In this document: piece by piece, positions 55,349-64,000 of the stretch
Position numbering within the stretch: position 1 is the stretch's first letter
Layout: each line of letters begins with the position of its first letter
Origin: Halobacillus dabanensis
Lineage (GTDB): Bacteria > Bacillota > Bacilli > Bacillales > Halobacillaceae
NCBI RefSeq assembly: GCF_900114165.1
Contig: NZ_FOSB01000001.1
Location: 62,001-126,000, forward strand
DNA length: 64,000 bases
Direction: 5' to 3'
Translations under genes and position numbers: made by a program
Notes under the pieces: model-generated
Seen by the model: the letters and a program-made list of their open reading frames with translations, nothing else
What the model was told of the DNA's origin: nothing
Database searches by the model: none

Positions 55349-57070
55349 ATGGCTGTTGATAAAAAGCAAGTAATCAAACTTCTAGAGAAAATCGCAACCT
55401 ATTTAGAATTAAAAGGAGAGAATCCTTTTAAAATATCCGCTTATCGTAAAGCAGCACAAGCATTAGAGAGAGATGACCGTTCTCTAAGTGAAAAGGAGGA
55501 CTTTACGAAAATGAAGGGCATTGGAAAAGGAACTGCTACGGTCATCGAAGAGTATTTGGAGAATGAAGAGTCAGACACTTTGAAACAACTGCAAGCAGAA
55601 GTTCCGGCAGGACTCGTTCCTTTATTAGACTTACCGGGACTTGGAGGGAAGAAGTTGGCAAAACTCTACCAACAGTTAGGGGTAACAGATGCAGAAACTT
55701 TAAAGGAAGCCCTGGAAGCTGGAAAAGTCGAAGCGCTTGAAGGGTTCGGTAAAAAATCTGCTGAAAAAATGTTGAAGGCGATCGAGGAAGCAGATTCCCG
55801 ACCTGAACGCTTGCCGATTGCCCTTATGCTGCCTTTAGCGGAGAAAATTGAATCTTTTCTGGAAAATGCAGATACGTTCCATCGTTTTTCAAGAGCAGGC
55901 AGCTTGAGGAGAATGCGGGAAACAATTAAGGATTTAGATTTTATCATAGCTTCTGAAAACCCACCGGCAACTAGAGATGAACTGCTAGCTTATCCCGATA
56001 TCAAAGAAGTCATTGCTTCTGGGGAAACGAAAGTGTCAGTGGTGGTAAATGAAGGTTACGATATTGGCATTGACTTCCGGATTGTTGGGCCTACGGAATT
56101 CGCTACGACTTTACACCACTTTACAGGCTCTAAAGATCATAACGTAGCAATGAGACAACTGGCGAAGCAACAACATGAAAAGATTAGTGAATATGGAATA
56201 GAAAATATAGAGAGTGGGGAAGTCAAAACTTTCGACTCAGAAGAAGACTTCTTTAAACACTTCGGTCTCCATTTCATCCCCCCTGAAGTACGTGAAAACT
56301 ATGGAGAAGTTGATAAGTTCAAAGAGCCGATTGAACTTGTAGAGCTTAATGATATTCGAGGAGACCTTCATATGCACTCAACATGGAGTGACGGGGCCCA
56401 GTCTATTAAGGAAATGGCCGAGAGAGCAAAAGCGAAAGGCTATGAATATATAGCTATTACGGACCACTCAAAGTATTTGCGGGTAGCGAATGGCTTAAAT
56501 GAAAAACGCTTAAGAATGCAAAGAGAAGAAATAGAAAAATTAAATGAAACTATGGAAGATTTCCATATCTTTGCTGGAATAGAAATGGATATCCTACCTG
56601 ATGGTAGTCTGGATTTTGAAGATGCTTTCTTAAAGGAGATGGATTTTGTGATCGCTTCTATCCACTCCAGTTTTCAACAATCACAGGACCAGATCATGGA
56701 AAGATTGAACAATGCACTTGAAAACCCTCACGTAGATATGATCGCCCATCCAACTGGACGATTAATTGGACGTCGCAAAGGCTACGATGTCGATTTGGAA
56801 AAATTGATTCAAGGTGCTAAACGAACGGGAACTATTCTAGAACTCAACGCTAATCCCAACCGTTTGGACCTTAACTGGGAATGGTTGATGAAAGCACAAG
56901 AAGAGGGAGTTAATATAGCGATCAACACAGACGCTCATAGCTATCCTATGCTTGATCATATGAACATTGGAGTAGGTTCAGGACGCAAAGGTTGGTTGAG
57001 AAAAGACACAGTAGTCAACACGTGGACAAAACAACAGTTGATGGAACAGTTGAAAATCCACAAGGAGTAA
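55349..57070 (+). CDS. polX: DNA polymerase X family protein with PHP exonuclease domain
   Basis: A 573-residue repair polymerase. The N-terminal helix-hairpin-helix domains (about residues 1-190, with G-I-G-K-G-T-A and L-P-G-L-G-G-K-K-L) bind DNA; the nucleotidyltransferase palm follows (G-S-L-R-R-M-R-E-T-I-K-D-L-D about 185, where many have G-D-x-D). The C-terminal PHP domain (from about 340, D-L-H-M-H-S-T-W-S-D-G) is a 3'-5' exonuclease/AP endonuclease in B. subtilis. ATG 55349 follows AAAGGAG at 11 bases and gives the family N-terminus. mutS2 is next. Confidence 0.93.
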   Translation: MAVDKKQVIKLLEKIATYLELKGENPFKISAYRKAAQALERDDRSLSEKEDFTKMKGIGKGTATVIEEYLENEESDTLKQLQAEVPAGLVPLLDLPGLGGKKLAKLYQQLGVTDAETLKEALEAGKVEALEGFGKKSAEKMLKAIEEADSRPERLPIALMLPLAEKIESFLENADTFHRFSRAGSLRRMRETIKDLDFIIASENPPATRDELLAYPDIKEVIASGETKVSVVVNEGYDIGIDFRIVGPTEFATTLHHFTGSKDHNVAMRQLAKQQHEKISEYGIENIESGEVKTFDSEEDFFKHFGLHFIPPEVRENYGEVDKFKEPIELVELNDIRGDLHMHSTWSDGAQSIKEMAERAKAKGYEYIAITDHSKYLRVANGLNEKRLRMQREEIEKLNETMEDFHIFAGIEMDILPDGSLDFEDAFLKEMDFVIASIHSSFQQSQDQIMERLNNALENPHVDMIAHPTGRLIGRRKGYDVDLEKLIQGAKRTGTILELNANPNRLDLNWEWLMKAQEEGVNIAINTDAHSYPMLDHMNIGVGSGRKGWLRKDTVVNTWTKQQLMEQLKIHKE

Positions 57071-57088
57071 TAAAGGAGACGGTATCAC

Positions 57089-59431
57089 ATGAATCAACGC
57101 ATCCTTCATGTATTAGAGTTTAAAAAAATTATAGAACAATTGAATGAGCAAGCAGCTTCTTCTTTAGGTAAAGAAAAGACATCTGCCCTCCATCCTTCTT
57201 CTGACTTAGAGGAAATCAGGCAGTTGCAAAGAGAGACAGATGAAGCTGGACAAGTATTAAGGTTGAAAGGTCATGTGCCACTTGGTGGAATATTCGATAT
57301 CAAACCGAGCCTGAAAAGAACAACGATCGGTGGCATGCTAAGTGCACTAGAATGTTTGGATGTAGCTAATACCATTTACGGAGGTAGGCAGTTAAAACGT
57401 TTTATTGAAGATATGGAAGAGCCAGAAAAGCCTATTCTTCGTGAAATGGTGTCAACGATCGCTCCGATGAAAGAATTGGAGGACGAAATTAGGAACTGTA
57501 TCGATGAACATGGGGGAGTAATGGACGGAGCTTCTGAGAAATTACGGTCCATTCGTTCTAAAATCAGGACAAATGAAAGCCGTGTTCGCGAAAAAATGGA
57601 ATCATTCACGAAATCAAAAACTAAAATGCTTTCTGATGCTATTGTTACAATCAGGAATGAGCGCTATGTTCTCCCGGTGAAACAAGAGTACCGTGGGTCA
57701 ATCGGGGGGATTGTGCACGATCAATCTGCATCAGGAGCGACACTTTTTATAGAACCCCAGACAGTTGTTGATTTGAACAATCAATTGCAAGAAGCCAGGG
57801 TTCAGGAAAAGAATGAAATTGAAAAAATCCTTAAAGAATTATCGGGATCTATTGCTGAAAATTTTGAAGTATTATACAAGAATGTTAATGTGCTGGGCGA
57901 TATCGATTTCATGTTTGCAAGAGCGAAACTTGGTAAGCAGATGAAAGCAGCGATGCCTGAAATGAATGATGAAGGCCGAATAAAAATGCAACAAGCACGA
58001 CATCCCTTGATTCCTCAGGAAGAAGTAGTTCCGAATGATATAGAAATCGGAGAGGACTATACGTCGATTGTCATTACAGGGCCGAATACAGGAGGAAAAA
58101 CAGTCACTTTGAAGCTGGTTGGTCTTTGTACATTGATGGCTCAGTCAGGATTGCAGATTCCTGCCCTTGATGGCTGTGAATTGGCTGTCTTTGATGAAGT
58201 TTATGCAGATATCGGAGATGAGCAATCCATCGAACAAAGCTTATCCACTTTCTCTTCTCACATGACAAACATCGTCGAAATTTTGAAGAAGGTGGATCAT
58301 AAATCACTAGTCCTCTTTGATGAACTTGGGGCAGGAACAGATCCGCAAGAGGGAGCAGCCCTGGCCATGTCGATTCTTGACGAAGTGGTGAAAAGGAACG
58401 CGCGGGTCATTGCAACGACCCATTATCCTGAATTAAAAGCCTATGGATATAATCGGCCTGAGGTAATCAATGCATCCGTAGAATTTGATATCCAAACATT
58501 AAAACCAACCTACCGCTTATTAATTGGGGTCCCGGGACGAAGTAATGCGTTTGAAATATCACGCAGGCTCGGGTTAGATGAATCAGTGATTGAATCTGCT
58601 AAAGGGCATGTCGGTGTAGATTCTCAAAGTGTCGAAAATATGATTGCCTCACTTGAAGAATCAAAACGGGAAGCCGAACAAGATTATGAAGAAGCGGAGA
58701 GGTTATTAGCTGAGGCAGAGGACCTTCGGAATGAGTTAGAACAGAAGTGGAATCAATTTGAAGAGAAAAGAGAAAAGCTTTATGAAAAAGCGGAGCAAAA
58801 AGCTGAAAAAGCGATTCGTCAAGCTAGAGAAGAAGCAGAAGCTATTGTCGGTGAAATCCGGAGTATGAAATCCCAAGCCCAGATGAAGGAACATGAATGG
58901 ATAGAAGCACGAAAGATGTTTGAGGAAGCACAACCGGAGCTAGCCAAGAAGAAACCGAAAGCACCAGTACCTAAAAAAGAAACAACAGAATTGAATGCTG
59001 GGGACGAAGTCAAGCTGCTGACATTAAACCAACAAGGTACGATTGTTGAACAAACTGGTAAGAATGAATACCAGGTTCAAGTTGGTGTTATGAAGGTAAA
59101 AGCGAAACGCAAAGAGTTGGAATTTGTCAAAGCCAAACAACCATATAAAGAAAAACCTATGGCAACAGTTAAAGGTAAGAACTTCCATGTAAAAACAGAA
59201 CTCGACCTTCGTGGAGAAAGGTATGAGGATGCATTAAATCGCTTGGAGAAATATATTGATGATGCGCTTCTGGCTGGTTACCCTCGTGTTTCAATCATCC
59301 ATGGTAAAGGTACCGGTGCATTGAGGACTGGGGTCCAAAACTTTGCCAAGAACCATAGGAGTATTTCTAGTCACCGAGCTGGAGGAATGAATGAAGGCGG
59401 AAGTGGAGTGACCGTCTTAGAGCTAAGGTAA
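57089..59431 (+). CDS. mutS2: MutS2 ATPase/nuclease
   Basis: A 780-residue protein with the MutS core/lever region (about residues 1-300), ABC-type ATPase (Walker A G-P-N-T-G-G-K-T about 331-338, Walker [12 protein letters not shown]), a long coiled coil (about 520-620) and a C-terminal Smr domain (about 705-780, L-D-L-R-G-E-R and H-G-K-G-T-G-A-L-R). It lacks the mismatch-reading domain of MutS. In B. subtilis MutS2 acts on collided ribosomes and in recombination control. Length matches (785). Confidence 0.95.
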   Translation: MNQRILHVLEFKKIIEQLNEQAASSLGKEKTSALHPSSDLEEIRQLQRETDEAGQVLRLKGHVPLGGIFDIKPSLKRTTIGGMLSALECLDVANTIYGGRQLKRFIEDMEEPEKPILREMVSTIAPMKELEDEIRNCIDEHGGVMDGASEKLRSIRSKIRTNESRVREKMESFTKSKTKMLSDAIVTIRNERYVLPVKQEYRGSIGGIVHDQSASGATLFIEPQTVVDLNNQLQEARVQEKNEIEKILKELSGSIAENFEVLYKNVNVLGDIDFMFARAKLGKQMKAAMPEMNDEGRIKMQQARHPLIPQEEVVPNDIEIGEDYTSIVITGPNTGGKTVTLKLVGLCTLMAQSGLQIPALDGCELAVFDEVYADIGDEQSIEQSLSTFSSHMTNIVEILKKVDHKSLVLFDELGAGTDPQEGAALAMSILDEVVKRNARVIATTHYPELKAYGYNRPEVINASVEFDIQTLKPTYRLLIGVPGRSNAFEISRRLGLDESVIESAKGHVGVDSQSVENMIASLEESKREAEQDYEEAERLLAEAEDLRNELEQKWNQFEEKREKLYEKAEQKAEKAIRQAREEAEAIVGEIRSMKSQAQMKEHEWIEARKMFEEAQPELAKKKPKAPVPKKETTELNAGDEVKLLTLNQQGTIVEQTGKNEYQVQVGVMKVKAKRKELEFVKAKQPYKEKPMATVKGKNFHVKTELDLRGERYEDALNRLEKYIDDALLAGYPRVSIIHGKGTGALRTGVQNFAKNHRSISSHRAGGMNEGGSGVTVLELR

Positions 59432-59454
59432 AAAGTAGAAAAGGGAGCGGAGGT

Positions 59455-59862
59455 ATGGAGAACTTTTGGGAATATACGTTAGTGGAAACTGCAGCACGTT
59501 ATAGCGTCGTTGTTCTTTGCCTTGTCGTCTTCATGGCGGTTTTCGAAATTGTCACTTCCTATAATAATTGGAAAGAAATAAAAAAAGGAAATATCGCTGT
59601 GGCGATGGCTACAGGAGGAAAGTTATTCGGAATCGCAAATATTTTCCGCTTTTCGATTGAACATAACGACACATTGACCCAGACAATGGGATGGGGATTG
59701 TATGGTTTTGCACTTCTATTATGTGGGTATTTCATCTTTGAATTTTTGACTCCTTCCTTTAAGATCGATGAAGAAATAGCGAACGATAACAGGGCGGTAG
59801 GTTTTATTTCTTTAGTTATTTCAGTCGGTCTTTCTTATGTAATAGGCGCGAATATAATTTAA
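59455..59862 (+). CDS. yshE: DUF350 family membrane protein (YshE-like)
   Basis: A 135-residue protein with four helices and the DUF350 loop N-W-K-E-I-K-K-G-N-I-A-V-A-M-A. It is a paralogue of the protein at 663-1058 (shared loop, W-G-x-Y-G, and A-V-G-x-I-x-x-x-V-S-x-G-L motif). Position between mutS2 and lcfA matches YshE. Its stop is 13 bases before a tiny membrane open frame. Function unknown. Confidence 0.87.
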   Translation: MENFWEYTLVETAARYSVVVLCLVVFMAVFEIVTSYNNWKEIKKGNIAVAMATGGKLFGIANIFRFSIEHNDTLTQTMGWGLYGFALLLCGYFIFEFLTPSFKIDEEIANDNRAVGFISLVISVGLSYVIGANII

Positions 59863-59875
59863 GGGAGAGAGAGCA

Positions 59876-59953
59876 GTGGAAACCCTAGCGAAAATCTTAA
59901 TGATTGTTGCCGCCGTTTTTCTTATCGTCGGCATCATGTTTTTTATTATTTGA
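59876..59953 (+). CDS. Candidate 25-residue membrane microprotein
   Basis: GTG at 59876 is preceded by AGGGAGAGA at a good distance, starting 13 bases after the yshE stop. The frame encodes M-E-T-L-A-K-I-L then an uninterrupted hydrophobic segment (M-I-V-A-A-V-F-L-I-V-G-I-M-F-F-I-I) and stops just before a terminator. It is one helix with almost nothing else, consistent with a small membrane partner of the DUF350 protein (inference). I do not recognise a family. Confidence 0.55.
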   Translation: METLAKILMIVAAVFLIVGIMFFII

Positions 59954-59956
59954 TAA

Positions 59957-59993
59957 AAAGGCTCTTCCAAATCATTGGAAGGGCCCTTTTCAT
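59957..59993 (+). terminator. Terminator after the yshE unit
   Basis: AAAGGCTCTTCCAA and TTGGAAGGGCCCTTT pair (one bulge or mismatch) around ATCA, then TTTTC. A second small hairpin (AAGGGGA / TCCCCTT, then T run) follows at 59994-60021. Confidence 0.82.
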
Positions 59994-60075
59994 AAGGGGA
60001 AAGTTTATAGCTCCCCTTTTTCATAAAAAAACAACAACCAGCCCTAACTCCTAATATAGCATACGAATCCCTGGA

Positions 60076-60103
60076 TTATCTCGAAACTGAATCTTCAAGA
60101 TAA
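60076..60103 (-). repeat. Solo end of the MITE-like repeat (copy D)
   Basis: TATCTCGAAACTGAATCTTC followed by AAGATA matches the terminal inverted repeat of copies A-C (left-end type) with a few changes, but no element body adjoins it. It is probably the scar of a lost or decayed copy. The remainder of the ~280-base gap between the microprotein and lcfA holds two hairpins and the lcfA promoter. Confidence 0.6.
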
Positions 60104-60167
60104 GGGAAGATTAATGGTGTTTTACTTGTACATCAAAGCGCAATATTCTTAAAATTATAAATAATAA

Positions 60168-60196
60168 TTCAAATATCATACTTTAGTCGTTATAAT
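60168..60196 (+). promoter_or_regulatory. Sigma-A-type promoter for lcfA
   Basis: TTCAAA (60168-60173) and TATAAT (60191-60196) with a 17-base spacer, 35 bases before the lcfA ATG. No FadR-type palindrome is seen around it. Confidence 0.6.
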
Positions 60197-60230
60197 AGTA
60201 GGGAAGACTATTTTAGGGAGGCCTGTACAA

Positions 60231-61934
60231 ATGACTGATTTTCAACGTCCATGGCATCAGCTCTACCCACCTGAAGTCCCAACAACCATAGATTATGAAG
60301 AACGCCCACTTCAAGATTACTTGCGTTCAAGTGCTGAACTCTACGGAGAAAAGAAAGCGCTTTATTTTATGGGGAAAGAATTAAGTTACAAGGTTGTTTA
60401 TGAGCAAGCTGAAGCATTAGCAAGTTATTTACAAGAACTCGGTTTAGAAAAAGGGGATCGTGTCTCCATCATGCTGCCTAACTGTCCTCAATCAGTTATT
60501 TCATATTATGGTGTGTTGATGGCAGGTGGGATTGTTGTCCAAACGAACCCACTTTATATGGAAAGGGAACTCCAATACCAGTTGAATGATTCTGGGGCAA
60601 AGATGATTATATGTCTGGATGTTCTATATCCAAAAGCAGCAAATGTTAAACCTGATACCCCTCTTGAGCATATCATCGTGACAGGAATCAAAGATTACCT
60701 TCCTTTTCCTAAAAATAAAATCTACCCTTTCATTCAGAAAAGACAATATCAGCTGCTCGTCAAACCGGAACAATCCACAGATACCCACCTTTGGTCTCAT
60801 ATGCTGAAAAAAGCAAGCGGCAATGTTGCTCCTGTGGATATCGATCCCAAAGAAGATTTAGCATTGTTACAATACACCGGTGGAACAACGGGATTTCCAA
60901 AAGGGGTTATGCTAACACACTTCAATCTGGTTGTGAACACACAAATGTCTAAAAAATGGTTATATAAATGCAAAGACGGGGAAGAAACCGTGCTTGCCAT
61001 TTTGCCATTTTTCCATGTCTATGGAATGACCTCTGTTATGAATCTATCCGTAATGATGGGAAATAAAATGATCCTCATGCCTAAATTTGAGCCAGAAGAT
61101 GTATTGAAAGTCATCGAAAAGAAACGGCCAACCTTGTTCCCCGGAGCCCCTACCATCTATATTGCACTATTGAATCATCCGAATTTGAAGAAGTATGACC
61201 TCTCTTCCATCGAGGCATGTATTAGTGGAAGTGCACCATTACCTGTAGAAGTACAAGAGAGATTTGAGGAAGTGACTGGAGGAAAGCTTGTTGAAGGTTA
61301 TGGACTAACCGAAACCTCACCTGTCACTCATTCCAATTTTGTATGGGGAAATCGAGTCAGTGGTAGTATAGGGGTTCCATGGCCGGATACTGATGCAAAG
61401 ATTTTTAAAATGAATGGAGATGAAGAGGCAGAGAATGGGGAGATTGGGGAAATAGTCGTCAAAGGTCCACAAGTAATGCAGGGATATTGGAATAAACCTG
61501 AGGAAACAGCTCTAGTATTAAGTGAAGATGGTTGGTTCCGTACTGGGGACATGGGCTATATGGATGATGCAGGTTTTTTCTATATTGTCGATCGTAAAAA
61601 AGATATGATCATCGCGGGTGGTTATAATATTTATCCACGTGAGGTGGAAGAAGTCCTATACGAGCATTCAGAGATCCAAGAGGCTGTCATCGTGGGAGTG
61701 CCAGATCCTTATCGGGGAGAAACAGTGAAAGCATTCATTGTTAAAAAGCAGGGCAGTGATATAACGGAAGAAGAGTTGAATGAATACTGCCGGAAAAATA
61801 TGGCGGCTTATAAAGTTCCTCGATTGTATGAATTCCGTGCGGAGTTACCCAAAACAGCTGTCGGTAAGATTTTGAGGAGGATACTGATTGAGGAAGAAAA
61901 ATCAAAGTACGAAGAATCAGAAAGCATCCAATAA
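60231..61934 (+). CDS. lcfA: Long-chain fatty acid--CoA ligase
   Basis: A 567-residue adenylate-forming enzyme that activates fatty acids to acyl-CoA for beta-oxidation. The P-loop-like motif is Q-Y-T-G-G-T-T-G-F-P-K-G (about residues 213-224), then G-Y-G-L-T-E-T-S-P-V (about 361), D-R-K-K-D-M-I-I-A-G-G-Y-N-I-Y-P-R (about 453-469) and the catalytic Lys near the end (T-A-V-G-K-I-L-R-R). Length matches B. subtilis LcfA (560). AGGGAGG precedes the ATG. First gene of the fatty-acid degradation cluster. Confidence 0.95.
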   Translation: MTDFQRPWHQLYPPEVPTTIDYEERPLQDYLRSSAELYGEKKALYFMGKELSYKVVYEQAEALASYLQELGLEKGDRVSIMLPNCPQSVISYYGVLMAGGIVVQTNPLYMERELQYQLNDSGAKMIICLDVLYPKAANVKPDTPLEHIIVTGIKDYLPFPKNKIYPFIQKRQYQLLVKPEQSTDTHLWSHMLKKASGNVAPVDIDPKEDLALLQYTGGTTGFPKGVMLTHFNLVVNTQMSKKWLYKCKDGEETVLAILPFFHVYGMTSVMNLSVMMGNKMILMPKFEPEDVLKVIEKKRPTLFPGAPTIYIALLNHPNLKKYDLSSIEACISGSAPLPVEVQERFEEVTGGKLVEGYGLTETSPVTHSNFVWGNRVSGSIGVPWPDTDAKIFKMNGDEEAENGEIGEIVVKGPQVMQGYWNKPEETALVLSEDGWFRTGDMGYMDDAGFFYIVDRKKDMIIAGGYNIYPREVEEVLYEHSEIQEAVIVGVPDPYRGETVKAFIVKKQGSDITEEELNEYCRKNMAAYKVPRLYEFRAELPKTAVGKILRRILIEEEKSKYEESESIQ

Positions 61935-61949
61935 TCTTGAAAAATAAAG

Positions 61950-61978
61950 TTGACAGAATATTTTCTTGATTGTAGAAT
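61950..61978 (+). promoter_or_regulatory. Promoter of fadR
   Basis: TTGACA (61950-61955, consensus) and TAGAAT (61973-61978) with a 17-base spacer, inside the lcfA-fadR gap. Confidence 0.72.
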
Positions 61979-61984
61979 AATAGG

Positions 61985-62002
61985 TGAATGATGATTCATT
62001 CA
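61985..62002 (+). promoter_or_regulatory. FadR operator
   Basis: TGAATGATGATTCATTCA matches the Bacillus FadR box TGAATGANTANTCATTCA with one difference in the centre. It begins 6 bases after the -10, over the expected transcription start, so FadR should repress its own promoter and the genes downstream. Confidence 0.78.
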
Positions 62003-62033
62003 TTTTCAGTATGAGTTAGCAAGGAGATATACT

Positions 62034-62624
62034 ATGAAGAAAAACAAACCGAAATTCAAGCAAATCATCGATGCAGCTGTCGAAGTCATAGCTGAAAATG
62101 GATACCACTCCTCACAGGTTTCAAAGATTGCCAAGAAAGCTGGAGTAGCTGATGGAACCATTTACCTATATTTTAAAAATAAGGAAGATATTCTCGTTTC
62201 TCTATTCCAAGAGAAAATGGGGCAGTTCATAGAAAAAATCGAGCAAGAAACAACCTCTAAACAGTCAGCTGAGCAAAAACTTCTTACCCTTATTCAAACT
62301 CATTTTGAGCAGTTGGCTGCTGATCATCATCTTGCGATCGTGACCCAATTAGAATTGCGTCAATCAAATAAAGAGTTGCGTCAGAAGATCAACAATGTTT
62401 TGAAACGCTATCTCAATGTGATTGATCAGATCGTCGAAGAAGGTGTAGAAGAGGAGTTGTTCCGTGATGGTCTGGATCGCCGCCTCGTACGTCAGATGAT
62501 TTTTGGTATGATGGATGAGACGGTGACAAACTGGGTCATGAAAGAGCAGCGTTATAACATAGTAGACCAGGCGAAAGAAGTCCATAGCTTGATCATTCAT
62601 GGATTAGCCCGTACCGATCAGTGA
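62034..62624 (+). CDS. fadR: TetR family fatty-acid degradation regulator FadR
   Basis: A 196-residue TetR-type repressor. The N-terminal helix-turn-helix (about residues 10-55) has A-A-V-E-V-I-A-E-N-G-Y and V-A-D-G-T-I-Y-L-Y-F-K-N-K-E-D. The ligand domain is helical; in B. subtilis long-chain acyl-CoA releases FadR (YsiA) from its operators. It lies between lcfA and fadB as in B. subtilis and is preceded by its own operator. Its stop overlaps the ribosome site of fadB. Confidence 0.93.
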   Translation: MKKNKPKFKQIIDAAVEVIAENGYHSSQVSKIAKKAGVADGTIYLYFKNKEDILVSLFQEKMGQFIEKIEQETTSKQSAEQKLLTLIQTHFEQLAADHHLAIVTQLELRQSNKELRQKINNVLKRYLNVIDQIVEEGVEEELFRDGLDRRLVRQMIFGMMDETVTNWVMKEQRYNIVDQAKEVHSLIIHGLARTDQ

Positions 62625-62638
62625 AAGGAGAAATCATT

Positions 62639-63412
62639 TTGTCGACATTAACTTTAGAAACGAAAGACAATGTGGCTGAAATTACGATTCAAAGCCCACC
62701 TGCTAATGCATTATCTAGTACGATTTTACAGGACCTGTCCAATGAATTGGATAAGATTGAAAATGATTCTTCGGTTAAAGCCATCCTCTTGAAAGGAGAG
62801 GGGAAGTTCTTTTCGGCCGGGGCAGATATTAAAGAATTCACCTCCTTACAAGGAGCAGAAGATTATCAAGGTCTCGCTGCAAAAGGACAGCAATTATTCA
62901 ATAGAATTGAGAATTTCCACGTCCCGGTTATTGCGGTGATTCACGGTGCCGCTCTTGGGGGAGGTTTAGAACTTGCCATGTCCTGTCACATACGGTATGT
63001 AGCAGATGGAGCTAAATTAGGGCTTCCTGAACTTAATCTCGGTATCATACCTGGATTTGCCGGGACTCAACGATTGCCGAGACATGTGGGATCTGCCAGA
63101 GCATATGAAATGATTTTGTCTGGAACTCCAATTACAGGGGAAGAAGCGGTCCGAATCGGGCTCGCAAACCAAAGCTTCCCAGAGGAAGAACTCTTCACGA
63201 AAGCAGAACAACTCGCAAAAGCGATTGCGAAGAAAAGCGGGCCAACGATCAACCATGTTATGAAGTTGATCCCATATGCTCATACGTCACAGTTTGAAGC
63301 AGGTACCAATGCGGAGGCTGAAGCTTTTGGTGACGTATTTGGCAATGAGGATGCTAAAGAAGGCATCCAGGCTTTTATTGATAAAAGAAAACCAGAATTT
63401 AAAGATCAATAG
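62639..63412 (+). CDS. fadB: Enoyl-CoA hydratase FadB
   Basis: A 257-residue crotonase-family enzyme of beta-oxidation. The oxyanion-hole motifs are F-S-A-G-A-D-I-K-E-F (about residue 60-69) and H-G-A-A-L-G-G-G-L-E-L-A (about 101-112), with the catalytic Glu candidates in P-E-L-N-L-G-I-I-P-G (about 130). Translation starts at TTG 62639 (M-S-T-L-T-L-E), 8 bases after AAAGGAG. Length matches the family (about 258). Confidence 0.93.
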   Translation: MSTLTLETKDNVAEITIQSPPANALSSTILQDLSNELDKIENDSSVKAILLKGEGKFFSAGADIKEFTSLQGAEDYQGLAAKGQQLFNRIENFHVPVIAVIHGAALGGGLELAMSCHIRYVADGAKLGLPELNLGIIPGFAGTQRLPRHVGSARAYEMILSGTPITGEEAVRIGLANQSFPEEELFTKAEQLAKAIAKKSGPTINHVMKLIPYAHTSQFEAGTNAEAEAFGDVFGNEDAKEGIQAFIDKRKPEFKDQ

Positions 63413-63430
63413 ACCAGGAGGTATATACAA

Positions 63431-64000
63431 ATGAACATTTATGTTTTATTGAAAAGAACATTTGACACAGAGGAGAAAATCTCAGTGGCTAACGGGGCAA
63501 TATCAGATGATGGAGCGGAATACATCATCAACCCTTATGACGAATATGCTGTGGAAGAAGCTATCAATATCCGTGATGAGCACGGAGGAGAAGTGACTGT
63601 GGTAACTATCGGGGAAGAGGATGCAGAGAAGCAGCTCCGAACAGCGCTTGCAATGGGAGCAGATAAAGCTGTATTAATTAATACAGAGGATGACCTTGAA
63701 GAAGGGGATCAATTTACAACTGTGAAAATCTTAGAAGCGTTTTTCGAAGATAAAGAAGTCGATATTATTCTTGGGGGTAATGTAGCTATCGATGAAGCTA
63801 GTGGGCAGGTCGGCCCCCGGTTAGCAGAACGACTTGATATGCCGTGTGTAACGACAATTACTGATATAAAAATTGATGGGACAACAGTCAGCATCGAGAG
63901 AGATGTAGAAGGTGATGTAGAAAAAGTTGAGACCTCACTTCCGCTATTAGTGACATGTCAACAGGGTCTTAATGAGCCGAGATATCCTTCCCTACCAGGA
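63431..64000 (+). CDS. etfB: Electron transfer flavoprotein beta subunit, 3'-truncated by window edge
   Basis: 190 codons of EtfB are present (about three quarters of the usual 257) and the frame is open to the last base. The start M-N-I-Y-V-L-L-K-R-T follows GGAGG. The AMP-binding and signature region is visible: G-A-D-K-A-V-L-I (about residue 76), G-G-N-V-A-I-D (about 116) and the family segment R-D-V-E-G (about 157). With EtfA it passes electrons from acyl-CoA dehydrogenase. It follows fadB by 18 bases; etfA should lie just beyond the window. Confidence 0.95.
   Translation, partial: MNIYVLLKRTFDTEEKISVANGAISDDGAEYIINPYDEYAVEEAINIRDEHGGEVTVVTIGEEDAEKQLRTALAMGADKAVLINTEDDLEEGDQFTTVKILEAFFEDKEVDIILGGNVAIDEASGQVGPRLAERLDMPCVTTITDIKIDGTTVSIERDVEGDVEKVETSLPLLVTCQQGLNEPRYPSLPG

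Overview
This window is a contiguous piece of a low-GC Gram-positive, endospore-forming chromosome of the family Bacillaceae. Nearly every gene has a recognisable Bacillus subtilis counterpart, in an order that follows the citZ-icd-mdh / phoPR / polA-mutM / gapB-speD / nrdR-dnaB-dnaI / thrS / infC-rpmI-rplT / ysdAB / pheST / rnhC-zapA / polX-mutS2 / lcfA-fadR-fadB-etfB part of that genome. Sporulation genes (ytrH, ytrI, ytvI, ytaF, ytxC, sspI) mark it as a spore former. HflK/HflC, a MaoC-like protein after mdh and the DUF4247-DUF350-aminopropyltransferase group would fit a halophilic genus such as Halobacillus, but the genus is inference only.

Layout. 1-2.7 kb: a membrane cluster (DUF4247, DUF350, membrane-fused spermidine-synthase-like enzyme), cut at its 5' end by the window edge. 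2.7-7.5 kb: ytkL, ytoI, ytpI, nrnA and the sporulation pair ytrHI. 7.6-18 kb: dnaE, then a carbon/lipid block (malic enzyme, a GntR/FadR-type regulator, accD-accA, pfkA, pyk) that links malate, pyruvate and malonyl-CoA production, then fxsA. 18.4-19.5 kb: ytvI, broken by a frameshift. 19.8-23.8 kb: TCA-cycle genes citZ, icd, mdh and a MaoC-like protein. 24.4-29.2 kb: phoPR and hflKC. 29.4-36 kb: polA, mutM, ytaF, coaE, gapB, speD. 36-40.4 kb: nrdR and primosome genes dnaB-dnaI, ytxC. 40.4-44.5 kb: thrS under a T-box and infC-rpmI-rplT under an L20-type leader. 45-49.4 kb: ysdA, ytxB-like, ysdB (sigma-W promoter), a dimeric dUTPase-like protein, ysdC, sspI, ysgA. 49.4-54.2 kb: pheST under a T-box, rnhC. 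54.3-60 kb: zapA (apparent frameshift), cvpA-like, polX, mutS2, a second DUF350 gene and a 25-codon membrane microprotein. 60.2-64 kb: fatty-acid degradation genes lcfA, fadR, fadB and the start of etfB.

There is no prophage, insertion sequence with transposase, CRISPR array, rRNA or tRNA. The main unexplained structure is a family of palindromic, terminally inverted repeats of 200-476 bp (three copies plus one solo end). Other points worth checking are a perfect TGGT-N3-ACCA operator in front of the malic enzyme next to a FadR-type regulator gene, a CcpN-type box over the gapB -10, a FadR operator placed inside the lcf-fad cluster, a textbook sigma-W promoter for ysdB, an AUU start for infC, and two single-base frameshifts (ytvI, zapA) that are either real lesions or sequence errors.
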